From: DASZOC01 sp035550975
Lineage (GTDB): Bacteria > Actinomycetota > CADDZG01 > WHSQ01
Assembly (NCBI GenBank): GCA_035550975.1
Contig: DASZOC010000013.1
Location: 8,181 to 72,180, forward strand
Length of the DNA stretch: 64,000 nt
Reading direction: 5' to 3'
Of this stretch, positions 52,594 through 61,432 are shown one piece after another (the first letter of the stretch is position 1; the number at the start of each line of letters is the position of its first letter). Both the position numbers and the translations under genes were made by a program. Under the pieces are notes generated by a model. The model made no database searches. It was given only the letters and a program-made list of their open reading frames with translations, and was not told where the DNA came from.

Positions 52594-53370
52594 TCAACCG
52601 GCGTCGACAGCGCCCCGGACGGCCGCGACGAAATCACCAGCAGCTGCGGGCCCTTGTTCGAGGAGAAGCTGCACGATTGCGCTCCCGATCACGACGCCGT
52701 CCGCGTAGCTCGTGGCCTCGGCCGCCTGCTCGGGCGTCGACACCCCGATGCCGACGAGGACCGGGAGGTCGGTCGCGGCGCGGCATCGGTCGACGACCCG
52801 GCGCGCCCTTTCCGACAGCGCCTCTCTCGTTCCCGTGACCCCAAGGGTGGACACCGCGTAGACGAAGCCGGTGCAGCTGGAAACGATGCGTTCGACCCGC
52901 TGCGGTGAAGATGTCGGCGCAACGAGAGCGACCCACGCGAGGTCGTGAGCTCGGGCGCACGACCTCAAGCCGCCGGATTCTTCGAGCGGCAGGTCCGGGA
53001 CGATCAGCCCTCGGAACCCGGCCGCGGACGCGCGCGAGCAGAACGTGTCTTCGCCGATGCGGTGGATCGGGTTGTAATAGGTCATCACGACGCGCGGTCG
53101 ACGCGCGGCCGTCTCGGACGTCAGATCCATGACCTCGTGCGGCCCCAGTCCCGCCTGGATCACGCGCTCCCCCGCGGCTGCGATCACAGGGCCGTCCATC
53201 AACGGGTCGCTGAACGGCAGCCCCACCTCGACCACGTCGGCATGCTCCTCCAACACCTCGAGCGCCGCGGGATACGAGAGACGCTCGGGGATGCCTCCCA
53301 TGAGGTAGGCCGCGAGGAGCTTGCGACCCGAGGCCTTAGCGCTGGTGAGCTCTTCCCGGAACTGCGTCAC
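52594..53370 (-). CDS. trpA: Tryptophan synthase alpha chain
   Basis: A 258-residue TIM barrel that cleaves indole-3-glycerol phosphate. The catalytic Glu lies in VVEVGLPFSDP and the Asp in PLMDGPVI; SGLR-like phosphate region and GIGVSTPEQA near the end. It overlaps trpB by 4 bases and is the last gene of the trp group. Confidence 0.96.
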   Translation of the reverse strand: MTQFREELTSAKASGRKLLAAYLMGGIPERLSYPAALEVLEEHADVVEVGLPFSDPLMDGPVIAAAGERVIQAGLGPHEVMDLTSETAARRPRVVMTYYNPIHRIGEDTFCSRASAAGFRGLIVPDLPLEESGGLRSCARAHDLAWVALVAPTSSPQRVERIVSSCTGFVYAVSTLGVTGTREALSERARRVVDRCRAATDLPVLVGIGVSTPEQAAEATSYADGVVIGSAIVQLLLEQGPAAAGDFVAAVRGAVDAG

Positions 53371-54533
53371 TCTTGCAGAGCCGCTGCAACCGTCGCCACA
53401 TCTTTGTCACCGCGTCCCGATAGCCCGACCAGCAGCAACTCGTCGCCGTCCCGTTCGAGCGCGTGCGCGAGGGCGTGCGACGGTTCGAGTGCAGGGACTA
53501 TGCCTTCGGTCTCGGCGAGGACGTGGAACGCGTCGAGAGCCGCGCCGTCGTCTACCGCGACGTACGTCGCGCGGCCGCTCGTCGCGAGCCATGCGTGCTC
53601 CGGCCCGACGCCGGGATAGTCGAGACCGGCAGACACGGAATGCGCTTCGGAGATGAGTCCCTCCGAGTCTTGCAGGAGCAAGCTGCGCGCTCCGTGAAGC
53701 ACACCCGGCTCGCCTCTGGTGATCGAGGCACCATGACGCGCGTCCAGTCCCTCACCGGCGGCCTCGACTCCAACCAGCTTGACTTCGGCGTCGCGATAGA
53801 ACGCGCGGAACAAACCGAGAGCATTCGACCCTCCGCCGACACACGCGAGGACGGCGTCGGGCAAGCGACCGGTCGTCTCGAGGAACTGCGCGCGAGCTTC
53901 CGCTCCGATCACCGCCTGTAGAGAGGCAACGAGCTCCGGGTAGGGGTGCGGTCCTACGACCGACCCGATCACGTAGTGCGTGTCTTCCACGTTCGTCACC
54001 CAGTCGCGCAACGCTTCGTTGATCGCGTCCTTCAACGTCGCCGAACCGGCCTCGACCGGCACCACGTCTGCGCCCAGCATCTTCATCCGGATGACGTTGA
54101 GGTTCTGGCGTCGAACGTCGGTTGCGCCCATGTAGACGACGCACGGCAAGCCGAAATACGCGGCCGCGGTCGCGGTAGCCACTCCGTGCTGCCCCGCCCC
54201 GGTCTCCGCGATGATGCGCGTCTTGCCCATCTGTTGCGCGAGCAAGACCTGCCCGAGCGTGTTGTTGATCTTGTGTGCGCCCGTGTGGGCGAGGTCCTCT
54301 CGCTTGAGGAAGATCGTCTTCCCGGCGCGCTTCGAGAACCTGGTGGCCTCGTAGAGAGGGGTCGGTCTGCCGACGACCTCGCGATAGAGACGCTGCAACT
54401 CGTCTTGGAACGCGCTATCTGCCGACGCGGTCTCCCACGCGCGCTCGAGCTCGTCCAACGCGCCCATCAGTGCCTCGGGCACGTAGCGCCCGCCGAACTC
54501 GCCGAAGCGACCGCGCTCGTCGACGACCGTCAC
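53367..54533 (-). CDS. trpB: Tryptophan synthase beta chain
   Basis: A 388-residue PLP enzyme joining indole and serine. GRFGEFGGRYVPEALM opens the protein, the PLP lysine is in AHTGAHKINNTLGQ, the substrate loop is AETGAGQHGVATATA and the phosphate cup is CVGGGSNALG. It overlaps trpC and trpA by 4 bases each, so all three are probably translationally coupled. Confidence 0.97.
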   Translation of the reverse strand: MTVVDERGRFGEFGGRYVPEALMGALDELERAWETASADSAFQDELQRLYREVVGRPTPLYEATRFSKRAGKTIFLKREDLAHTGAHKINNTLGQVLLAQQMGKTRIIAETGAGQHGVATATAAAYFGLPCVVYMGATDVRRQNLNVIRMKMLGADVVPVEAGSATLKDAINEALRDWVTNVEDTHYVIGSVVGPHPYPELVASLQAVIGAEARAQFLETTGRLPDAVLACVGGGSNALGLFRAFYRDAEVKLVGVEAAGEGLDARHGASITRGEPGVLHGARSLLLQDSEGLISEAHSVSAGLDYPGVGPEHAWLATSGRATYVAVDDGAALDAFHVLAETEGIVPALEPSHALAHALERDGDELLLVGLSGRGDKDVATVAAALQE

Positions 54534-55306
54534 GCCACGCCCCGCAGCTCGCGCAGCTTCGCGGCGGGATCGGCGGCGGTCACGAGGCTCTCCCCCACCA
54601 GCACCGCATGAGCGCCTGCCTCGCGCATCGCTTCCACGTCGCCGCGCGACGACACTCCCGACAACCCGACGATCGTGATCCCGTCGGGGATCGATGGTGC
54701 GAGCTTCGCGGTTCGGCGCGGGTCGACCTCGAACGTCTCGAGGTCACGGTGGTTTATGCCGATCAGGTTCGCTCCGGCGGCGAGCGCGCGTTCGACGTCG
54801 ACCTCGTCGTAGACCTCGACCAGCGCGTCCATGCCGAGAGCCGTCGTCGCGCGCAGCAGGTCGTCCAGCTCGTTGCCCAGCACTCGCACTATCAGCAGCA
54901 ACGCGTCGGCTCCGATCGCGCGCGACTCCTGGACCTGGAAGAGATCGAGGATGAAGTCCTTGCGCAGCACCGGAAGGCCTGCACCCGTTGCGGCTTGGAG
55001 GTCCTCGATCGATCCCTTGAACCGGTCCGGCTCGGTCAGGACCGAGACGGCCGCAGCGCCACCGTCGGCGTAGGCGCGAGCAAGCGGGGCCGCGTCGAGG
55101 TCCTCTCGCAGCGACGGCTTGGACGGCGAGGCCCTCTTGATCTCCGCGATGATCGACACCTCGTCATCGTCCTGAAGAGCACGACGGAAGCCGCGAGGAG
55201 CTGGCACCGAGGCTATGCGTTGCTCGAGGGCGTCGTCGGAGATCTTGGAACGCGCCTCGGCCACCCGAGCGTGCGTCGACGTCAGCAGTTCCTGGAGGTA
55301 GCTCAC
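54530..55306 (-). CDS. trpC: Indole-3-glycerol phosphate synthase
   Basis: A 258-residue TIM barrel. Catalytic blocks are IIAEIKRASPSKP, VLRKDFILD, LLIVRVLG and ANLIGINHRDLETF. It lies 9 bases after the M28-like lipoprotein gene and heads the trpCBA overlap chain. Confidence 0.96.
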   Translation of the reverse strand: MSYLQELLTSTHARVAEARSKISDDALEQRIASVPAPRGFRRALQDDDEVSIIAEIKRASPSKPSLREDLDAAPLARAYADGGAAAVSVLTEPDRFKGSIEDLQAATGAGLPVLRKDFILDLFQVQESRAIGADALLLIVRVLGNELDDLLRATTALGMDALVEVYDEVDVERALAAGANLIGINHRDLETFEVDPRRTAKLAPSIPDGITIVGLSGVSSRGDVEAMREAGAHAVLVGESLVTAADPAAKLRELRGVA

Positions 55307-55315
55307 TTCCGGACC

Positions 55316-56086
55316 CTAACTTCGAGCCGCGGTTAGAAACCCGAACAGCTCGCGCGCAAGGGGCTCCGGGTCCCCGCCGATCCATGTGTGCTCGAAACCC
55401 GCAGCAGTGATGACATCGTCGTTGTCGACCGGTTCCTCACACCGGCGGGACAACGCCGACGACTCGATGGCATGTCCTTCCTGGCAGGCGCCCCACACGA
55501 CGACGCCGTCCTCGGCTCGGGGACCGGACCGGACCCCCGACAAAGAGATGACGGAAGGTCCGACACCTTCGTCGAGGAGGAACCGCGCGAGCCGCCGCGT
55601 GCCGCGATGATCGGCCGATTCGGCTCCCAATGCGACGAAACCGACCCGGTGCTCCGGGTCCGCGACCATCAGAGCGCGGGCGACCTCGAGGAAGATCCCT
55701 ATCTCCGTCCCGTACGAGTGATCACCGGAGCGGGGAGAGTCATACGGAACCGTGACGACGAATTCCGGCTCGCCGCCACCGGGTGGAAAAGCCACGACGT
55801 TGGTCGAATTCACCGCGTCGCCGACGGGTACCCGATCGAGCCGCGGAGCGTATCCGGCGAGCTGCAAATGGCCGAGGATGTAGCTACCCGCCGCGAGCTC
55901 CTGCTGCGAACCCGCCCGGCGATCCGGGACCTCGACATCGAACTGTCGAGCGTGACGATGAACCACGTCGAGCTGCACTTCGGGTGGTCCTTGCAGTCGC
56001 GGCTCGTCTCCCTCGTAGGGAACGGCTCGCACGCACCCCGCCAGCAGCACCAAGAGCGCCGCACCGCCGACCGCACCTTTTCTCAT
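55316..56086 (-). CDS. M28-peptidase-like lipoprotein, probably inactive
   Basis: A 256-residue protein. A lipoprotein signal with LLAGC is followed by a fold resembling M28 aminopeptidases: AGYAPRLDRVPVGDAVNSTNVVA, EFVVTVPYDSP and HRVGFVALGAESADHRGTRRLA. In M28 enzymes the two metal-site strands carry AHxDS and a DDxxSG block; here the first reads VPYDS and the second SYGTEIG, so key zinc ligands appear lost. It sits in front of trpC with a 9-base gap, co-oriented, although it has no evident role in tryptophan synthesis. Confidence 0.6.
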   Translation of the reverse strand: MRKGAVGGAALLVLLAGCVRAVPYEGDEPRLQGPPEVQLDVVHRHARQFDVEVPDRRAGSQQELAAGSYILGHLQLAGYAPRLDRVPVGDAVNSTNVVAFPPGGGEPEFVVTVPYDSPRSGDHSYGTEIGIFLEVARALMVADPEHRVGFVALGAESADHRGTRRLARFLLDEGVGPSVISLSGVRSGPRAEDGVVVWGACQEGHAIESSALSRRCEEPVDNDDVITAAGFEHTWIGGDPEPLARELFGFLTAARS

Positions 56087-56106
56087 GACACTTAGTATCG
56101 AGCCAC

Positions 56107-56370
56107 ATGAGCGACGAAACGCCGATCGCCTGGCTCGCCCTCGCCAGCGGGACGCCGATCTACTCGGCGGACAACGAAGAGATCGGCAAGGTCGACGAGG
56201 TCGTCGCCGACCGGCAGAAAGACATCTTCTCGGGCGTGACGTTCAAGACGGGCCTGCTGAGCTCCGCACTGTTCGTCCCTGCCGAACGCATCGCGTCGAT
56301 GACGGAGGACGCCGTTCGCACGACGATCCCCGCGGCCGAGAAGGATTCGCTCGAGCCCTACGAGACCTAG
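56107..56370 (+). CDS. Small PRC-barrel-like protein
   Basis: An 87-residue protein, LASGTPIYSADNEEIGKVDEV followed by GVTFKTGLLSSALFVPAERI, which fits the PRC-barrel/DUF2171 pattern of a small beta-barrel associated with RNA processing or photosynthetic reaction centre H subunits. The gene stands alone on the plus strand inside the trp-his region, divergent from the lipoprotein gene by 20 bases. Its stop overlaps that of trpE. Function unknown. Confidence 0.7.
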   Translation: MSDETPIAWLALASGTPIYSADNEEIGKVDEVVADRQKDIFSGVTFKTGLLSSALFVPAERIASMTEDAVRTTIPAAEKDSLEPYET

Positions 56371-57854
56371 GAACCGACCGAACCTGCCGCGGCCGCGGCC
56401 TTGATCACGCCCTCCGCTTTGCGTCGCGTCTCCTCGGTCTCGGTCGCCGGTACGGAATCGGCAACGATGCCCGCCCCGGCCTGGACGAAAGCGCGGCCCC
56501 CGGCGGCGACGATCGTGCGGATCGTTATGCAGGTATCGAGGTTGCCGGCGAAATCGAAATATCCGACCACCCCGCCGTAGGGGCCGCGGCGGGTGCGTTC
56601 CAGGGAATCGATGATCTGCATCGCCCGCACCTTCGGTGCGCCCGACAGGGTGCCGGCGGGGAACGCGGCTGTGAATGCATCGAACGGTGTGCGGCCCGCG
56701 GCCAGCTTGCCCGAGACGCTGGACACGATGTGCATCACGTGTGAGTAGCGCTCGATCATCATGAGCTCGTCCACCGACACCGAACCGAACTCCGCAACTC
56801 TGCCGACGTCATTGCGCGCGAGGTCGACCAGCATCACGTGCTCGGCCCGCTCCTTCTCATCCGCCAGGAGCTCCTCGGCTATCGCGCGATCGCTCGCCTC
56901 GTCGGCGCCTCTTTCCCGGGTGCCGGCGATCGGACGCATCTCGATCCTGTCGCCCATCACGCGCACCAACGACTCGGGCGACGATCCGGCGATCTCCATC
57001 GACGGCTGCCCCGCCCCCTCTCCGAGGCGCAGGAAGTACATGTAAGGGCTCGGATTCAACGTTCGCAGCGCGCGGTACGCGTCGAACATCGAGCCGGTCA
57101 GGGCGACCTCGAAGCGACGCGAGGGCACGACCTGGAACACGTCGCCGGCGTATATGTGCTCCTTGGCGGCGACGACCCAGTCTTCGAAGTCCGCGTCGCC
57201 GACCGTCGGCCGGAAGTCGACCGACGCGGGGATGACGACGTCCTCCCCCGGCGCCGCCAGCGGCACCGACAAGCGATCGACCGTCGCGTCACACCGGGCA
57301 ACGGCATCGTCGTAGCGCTCGTCTCCACCTTCAGTGGGGACGTTGGTTATGACGAAAACGCGCTGCGTGAAGTGGTCGAACACGACGAACGTGCGCGTCA
57401 GCAGCAGCACGAGGTCGGGGAGGCCGAGGTCGTCATCGGGGGCCGCGGGAAGATGCTCCAGCTCGCGCACGCAGTCGTAGCCGATGAAACCGACGGCGCC
57501 CCCATGGAGAGGAGGCAGCCCTTCCATACGGGGCGCCCGGTACCCGTCGAGCAACCGGCGGACATATGCCAACGGCCCTTCGGCAGGCTCGGGCGCCAGA
57601 TGGACGTCGCCTTCGACCGATACGTCTCCGTCCTTCGCGCGAACGACCGCGAAAGCATCGCCGCCGAGGAACGAGTAGCGAGCCCATCTCTCGCCACCCT
57701 CGACCGACTCCAGCAGGAATCCGTGAGGGCTCGGGTCGAGACGCATGAACGCGGCAACCGGCGTCTGGATGTCGGCCAGGATCTCGCGCCACACCGGGAC
57801 GACGTTGTGGTCGGCCGCGAGGCGTCGGAAGGTCTCTCGGTCGGGTCTATGCAC
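56367..57854 (-). CDS. trpE: Anthranilate synthase component I
   Basis: A 495-residue chorismate-using enzyme, GTG start 6 bases after hisI. Markers are PYMYFLRLGEG, IAGSSPESLVRV, RPIAGTRERG, VDLARNDVGRV and GTLSGAPKVRAMQII. No trpG or trpD is next to it. It is separated from trpC by the plus-strand PRC-like gene and the lipoprotein gene. Confidence 0.95.
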   Translation of the reverse strand: MHRPDRETFRRLAADHNVVPVWREILADIQTPVAAFMRLDPSPHGFLLESVEGGERWARYSFLGGDAFAVVRAKDGDVSVEGDVHLAPEPAEGPLAYVRRLLDGYRAPRMEGLPPLHGGAVGFIGYDCVRELEHLPAAPDDDLGLPDLVLLLTRTFVVFDHFTQRVFVITNVPTEGGDERYDDAVARCDATVDRLSVPLAAPGEDVVIPASVDFRPTVGDADFEDWVVAAKEHIYAGDVFQVVPSRRFEVALTGSMFDAYRALRTLNPSPYMYFLRLGEGAGQPSMEIAGSSPESLVRVMGDRIEMRPIAGTRERGADEASDRAIAEELLADEKERAEHVMLVDLARNDVGRVAEFGSVSVDELMMIERYSHVMHIVSSVSGKLAAGRTPFDAFTAAFPAGTLSGAPKVRAMQIIDSLERTRRGPYGGVVGYFDFAGNLDTCITIRTIVAAGGRAFVQAGAGIVADSVPATETEETRRKAEGVIKAAAAAGSVGS

Positions 57855-57860
57855 CGCTGC

Positions 57861-58178
57861 TCAGTCGAGCGTGCGGTAGAAGCAGGATCGCTGGCCGGTG
57901 TGGCACGCAGGCCCCTTCGGCTCTACCCGCACGAGCAACGCGTCCGCGTCGCAGTCGTAGCGCATCTCGATGACCTCCTGAGTGTTGCCCGACGTTGCTC
58001 CTTTGTTCCAGTACTCGTTGCGCGACCGGCTCCAGAACCACGTCGTCCGGGTCTCGAGCATCCGGCGCACCGCTTCGGCGTCCACCCATGCCAGCATCAG
58101 CACCTCGCCGGAGGTCGCGTCCTGCACGATCGCCGGAGCCAACCCCCGGCCATCGAAGGTGAGCTCCTCGGGATCCAA
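57861..58178 (-). CDS. hisI: Phosphoribosyl-AMP cyclohydrolase
   Basis: About 105 residues, single-domain HisI (no HisE fused). LAPAIVQDATSGEVLMLAWV, TTWFWSRSRNEYWNKGATSGN and the zinc cysteines in RYDCDADALLVRV and ACHTGQRSCFYR are present. I place the start at TTG 58178, 4 bases after the M24 gene stop. It acts in histidine synthesis after HisG and HisE. Confidence 0.93.
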   Translation of the reverse strand: MDPEELTFDGRGLAPAIVQDATSGEVLMLAWVDAEAVRRMLETRTTWFWSRSRNEYWNKGATSGNTQEVIEMRYDCDADALLVRVEPKGPACHTGQRSCFYRTLD

Positions 58179-58182
58179 CGAG

Positions 58183-59328
58183 CTACGGCTCGAGGTCGTA
58201 GGGATAGGGGTCGCTGAGGTGCTCGGGGCCGGAGTCCGTGACGAGGACGGTGTCCTCCAGACGGACTCCGCCGATGCCGCGGATGTAGAGACCGGGCTCG
58301 ATCGCGATGACGTCGCCTTCCTGCAGGGTGTCACCCCGGCGGCCCAGGTAAGGACGCTCGTGGACCTCGAGCCCCACGCCGTGTCCGAGCGCGTGGGTGA
58401 AACCCTCCTTCACCGTCTCGGGCCCTTCCTTGTGCAGCTGGGTCGCGAAGCCTTGCGAGTGGAAGTGCTCCGCGACGGTGTCGTAGACGCCGCCGGCGCC
58501 CGGCTTGATCTTGTCGCACGCCAGCTCGAGCGCCGCACACACGTGTTTGTGGAGCGCCTTTAGGTCTTCGGAGGCCGCCCCCGGCACGAACGTCCGCGTC
58601 ATGTCCGTGTAGACGCCCGTCTTCAGGTCCCGCGGGAAACAATCGATGATCACGGACTGGTTCGGAAGGATCGGCCCGTGCCCGATCGAGTGACCGGCCA
58701 GGCACGCATCACCGGACTGGACCAGGATGTCCTCGCTCTCGGCCCCCTGGGTCAGCAGCTCCTTGGTCATGACCTCACGGATCCACTCGGCGGTGAGGAT
58801 CTCGCCCTCGAAACGCAGTTGCTCGCCATTGTTCGTCGGCTCCGCGTCACGCAGCATCCGGGCCGCGGTAAGCATCGCCATCTCGACCGCACGTTGAGCT
58901 CGCTCGATCCCCTCGAGCTCCCACGGCGTCTTCTTCCGGCGCCGCTCGATCCACGCATCCGCGTCGACGACCACTTCCACTCCGCCGGCGCGCAGGTGGT
59001 CTGCGGTAAGGAGCCGGAACGTGGGAGGCACGATGACCGACGTGACCCCGAGCTTGCCGAGGGCGCGCAGGGTGAGCTCGGGACCGATCAGCTCTTTCGG
59101 GACGTCCGGGTCGACGACCAGCTCCTCCGACCCGAGCGAGCTGAAGTCCCAGAACTCGTCGACGATGTCCTCGCGGGTCGCGAAGATCGGGGCCTCGAGG
59201 TCGCCCCCGACGACGATCCGCTTGCCGTCGTGCTCGATGAACGTGATCGGATCCATGATCGGCTCGGCGATCTCGTGACGCATCTCGTAGCTGCGAAGCG
59301 CGTCGTCGTGTAGGAGATAGGTCGTCAT
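58183..59328 (-). CDS. M24 family (Xaa-Pro) peptidase
   Basis: A 381-residue pita-bread metallopeptidase. An N-terminal creatinase-type domain of about 150 residues is followed by the catalytic domain with metal ligands in VIIDCFPRDLKTGVYTDMTR (two Asp), HALGHGVGLEVHE (His), AIEPGLY (Glu) and VRLEDTV (Glu). It probably cuts dipeptides or peptides with Pro at position two. It overlaps hisF by 4 bases and lies 4 bases before hisI, so it is embedded in the histidine operon, though not known as a histidine enzyme. Confidence 0.88.
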   Translation of the reverse strand: MTTYLLHDDALRSYEMRHEIAEPIMDPITFIEHDGKRIVVGGDLEAPIFATREDIVDEFWDFSSLGSEELVVDPDVPKELIGPELTLRALGKLGVTSVIVPPTFRLLTADHLRAGGVEVVVDADAWIERRRKKTPWELEGIERAQRAVEMAMLTAARMLRDAEPTNNGEQLRFEGEILTAEWIREVMTKELLTQGAESEDILVQSGDACLAGHSIGHGPILPNQSVIIDCFPRDLKTGVYTDMTRTFVPGAASEDLKALHKHVCAALELACDKIKPGAGGVYDTVAEHFHSQGFATQLHKEGPETVKEGFTHALGHGVGLEVHERPYLGRRGDTLQEGDVIAIEPGLYIRGIGGVRLEDTVLVTDSGPEHLSDPYPYDLEP

Positions 59329-60116
59329 GGGCGGGGAATCCTAACGGGGAGACCGCGCGCGGCCATCGCACGCTTCGCGTCGAGGATCGAGAAGCGCGCG
59401 AAATGGAAGACCGATGCCGCCAGAGCAGCGTCCGCCCGCCCGCCGCGATCATCGACGACCTCTGCGAGATGGTCCGGAGTCCCCGCACCCCCCGACGCGA
59501 TGACGGGGACGTCGACCGCGCTCGTGATCGCCCGCATCAGATCGACGTCGTATCCGTCCGTCGTTCCGTCGCGATCCATCGATGTGACGAGCAACTCGCC
59601 CGCTCCCAGCTCTGCGACCATCCCCGCCCAGCGGAGGACGTCGAGGCCGGTAGGGACGCGGCCTCCGTTCACGAACACCTCCCATGTGACCTCGCCGCAC
59701 GACACCTCGCGGCGTCGCGCGTCGATAGCAACCACGATCGCCTGGGTTCCGAACTCGTCGGCGGTGGCGCGGACGAGGTTGGGCTCACCCACGGCCGCGG
59801 TATTGATGGCGACCTTGTCCGCCCCTGCACGGAGGAGCTGCTTCACGTCGCCCGTCGTCCGCACACCGCCGCCGACCGTCAGCGGGATGAAGACCTGCTC
59901 GGCGGTGCTCGTCACGACGTCCAAGAAGATGTCGCGCTTCTCATGCGAAGCGGTGATGTCGAGATAGACCAGCTCGTCGGCGCCCTCGTCGTTGTAACGC
60001 TGGGCGAGCACAACGGGGTCGCCCGCGTCGGTGAGGTCGACGAAGCGGACCCCTTTCACGACCCGGCCGTGGTCGACGTCGAGACAAGGGATCACGCGCC
60101 GAGCGAGCATCGTCAC
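59325..60116 (-). CDS. hisF: Imidazole glycerol phosphate synthase cyclase subunit
   Basis: A 263-residue TIM barrel that works with HisH. IPCLDVDHGRVVKGVRF carries the catalytic Asp, with VGGGVRTTGDVKQLLRAGADKV and ASGGAGTPDHLAEV forming phosphate sites. It overlaps hisA by 4 bases and the M24 gene by 4 bases. Confidence 0.96.
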   Translation of the reverse strand: MTMLARRVIPCLDVDHGRVVKGVRFVDLTDAGDPVVLAQRYNDEGADELVYLDITASHEKRDIFLDVVTSTAEQVFIPLTVGGGVRTTGDVKQLLRAGADKVAINTAAVGEPNLVRATADEFGTQAIVVAIDARRREVSCGEVTWEVFVNGGRVPTGLDVLRWAGMVAELGAGELLVTSMDRDGTTDGYDVDLMRAITSAVDVPVIASGGAGTPDHLAEVVDDRGGRADAALAASVFHFARFSILDAKRAMAARGLPVRIPRP

Positions 60117-60865
60117 CCGGGATCGTCGGCCGCGGCCCCATCGGCCGCGAGCAACGCCTCCCGCACGGTGAACTTGCCCTCGTACAGCGCCCGACCGACC
60201 ACGACTCCGGCGATCCCCCGGCGCCGCATCCCCGCCACCTCCCGGATCTCGTCCAGCGTCGACACGCCTCCCGACGCGACGACCGGTACCTGCGTGAGCG
60301 AGGCGATCTTCTCCAGACCTTCCAGATCGGGCCCCGACATCGTGCCGTCGCGCGATACGTCGGTGTAGACGAACAACGAGACACCCGCGTCCTCGAAGAT
60401 CTTCACCGCCTCGTCGACCGGGACCCCGCTGCCGACGGTCCAGCCGTGCGATGCGAGCTCACCCGAACGAGCGTCGAGTGACACCGCGATGCGTTCGCCG
60501 TAGCGAGCGCATGCCCGCGCCAGCTCGGCCGGGTCTTCGAGCGCGATCGTGCCGAGCACGGCGCGATTCGCGCCGGCCGCGAGGACCTGCTCGACGTCGT
60601 CCAGGCTGCGCAGACCACCGCCGGCTTGGACGGGACACGACGCCCGCTTCACGACTTCGAGCACGAGCTCGCGGTTCGCAGGCACGCCGCTCCTGGCACC
60701 GTCGAGGTCGACGATGTGCAGCCAGCGCGCTCCCGCCGACGAGAAACCCAACGCGACCTTGACCGGGTCGTCCGAGTAAACCGTCTCGGTCCCGAAGCGG
60801 CCCTGCAGGAGGCGAACGCAGCGTCCATCGGAGATATCGACTGCGGGATAAACGACGAACGACAA
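60113..60865 (-). CDS. hisA: Phosphoribosyl isomerase HisA, possibly bifunctional PriA
   Basis: A 250-residue TIM barrel: YPAVDISDGRCVRLLQG at the start (catalytic Asp), VDLDGARSG, and YTDVSRDGTMSGPDLEGLE with the second Asp. Actinobacteria lacking trpF often use this protein (PriA) for both histidine and tryptophan synthesis, and no trpF lies in the trp group here, so PriA activity is plausible. Start TTG 60865 directly follows the hisH stop; no ATG suits the conserved N-terminus. Confidence 0.93.
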   Translation of the reverse strand: MSFVVYPAVDISDGRCVRLLQGRFGTETVYSDDPVKVALGFSSAGARWLHIVDLDGARSGVPANRELVLEVVKRASCPVQAGGGLRSLDDVEQVLAAGANRAVLGTIALEDPAELARACARYGERIAVSLDARSGELASHGWTVGSGVPVDEAVKIFEDAGVSLFVYTDVSRDGTMSGPDLEGLEKIASLTQVPVVASGGVSTLDEIREVAGMRRRGIAGVVVGRALYEGKFTVREALLAADGAAADDPG

Positions 60866-61432
60866 CTAGCTCGCCACCCAACCTTCTAGTAACGCGAGGC
60901 CGGCAGCCGCGCTCTTCTCGGGATGGAACTGGACGCCGAGGATAGAGCCGGTCTCGACGCGGGCGGCAAACCTCTCACCGTGATCGCACCACCCCGTGAC
61001 GACCTCGTCGTCGGCGGGATGAACCGCGTAGGAATGATCGAAGTAGTAGTAGTCGTCGTCCACCTGATTCCAGCCGATGTGCGGCACGCGCACCGGGCCC
61101 GACAACCGCGTCACGCGACCACGGACGACGCCGAGGCCGTCCACCGGCCCCCGCTCGTCGCTCGACTCGAACAGGACCTGCATCCCGAGGCAGATGCCGA
61201 GGTAAGGCCGTCCCCGCTCGACCCAGGAGACGATCGCTTCGTCCAACCCGGAGGACCGCAGGTTCGATGCGCAGCGTCCGAATATCCCCTGCCCCGGCAC
61301 GCAGAGCTTGTCGCACGTAACGAGGCTGCCGGTGTCGGAGACCAGCTCGACCGTGGCGCCCGCGGCCTCCAGCGCTTTGGCCACGCTGCGCAGGTTGCCC
61401 ATCCCATGGTCGACGACCCCGACCCGGATCAG
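60866..61432 (-). CDS. hisH: Imidazole glycerol phosphate synthase glutaminase subunit, CTG start
   Basis: About 188 residues, class I glutamine amidotransferase. The catalytic Cys lies in YLGICLGMQVLFES, the His and Glu in GVQFHPEKS. The N-terminus should read MI-VGVVDHGMGNLRSV; no ATG, GTG or TTG occurs there. CTG 61432 is in the right place, overlaps the hisB stop (CTGA) and has AAAGGG 5 bases before it, so I take it as the start. The usual PGVGAF loop reads PGQGIFGRC. Confidence 0.92.
   Translation of the reverse strand: MIRVGVVDHGMGNLRSVAKALEAAGATVELVSDTGSLVTCDKLCVPGQGIFGRCASNLRSSGLDEAIVSWVERGRPYLGICLGMQVLFESSDERGPVDGLGVVRGRVTRLSGPVRVPHIGWNQVDDDYYYFDHSYAVHPADDEVVTGWCDHGERFAARVETGSILGVQFHPEKSAAAGLALLEGWVAS

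Noticed and set aside
52555..52600. CTCTCAGG on the minus strand after trpA, reminiscent of a glycine riboswitch end
   Set aside because: The rest of the aptamer is absent, and it lies after trpA rather than before a gene; explained by a short hairpin.
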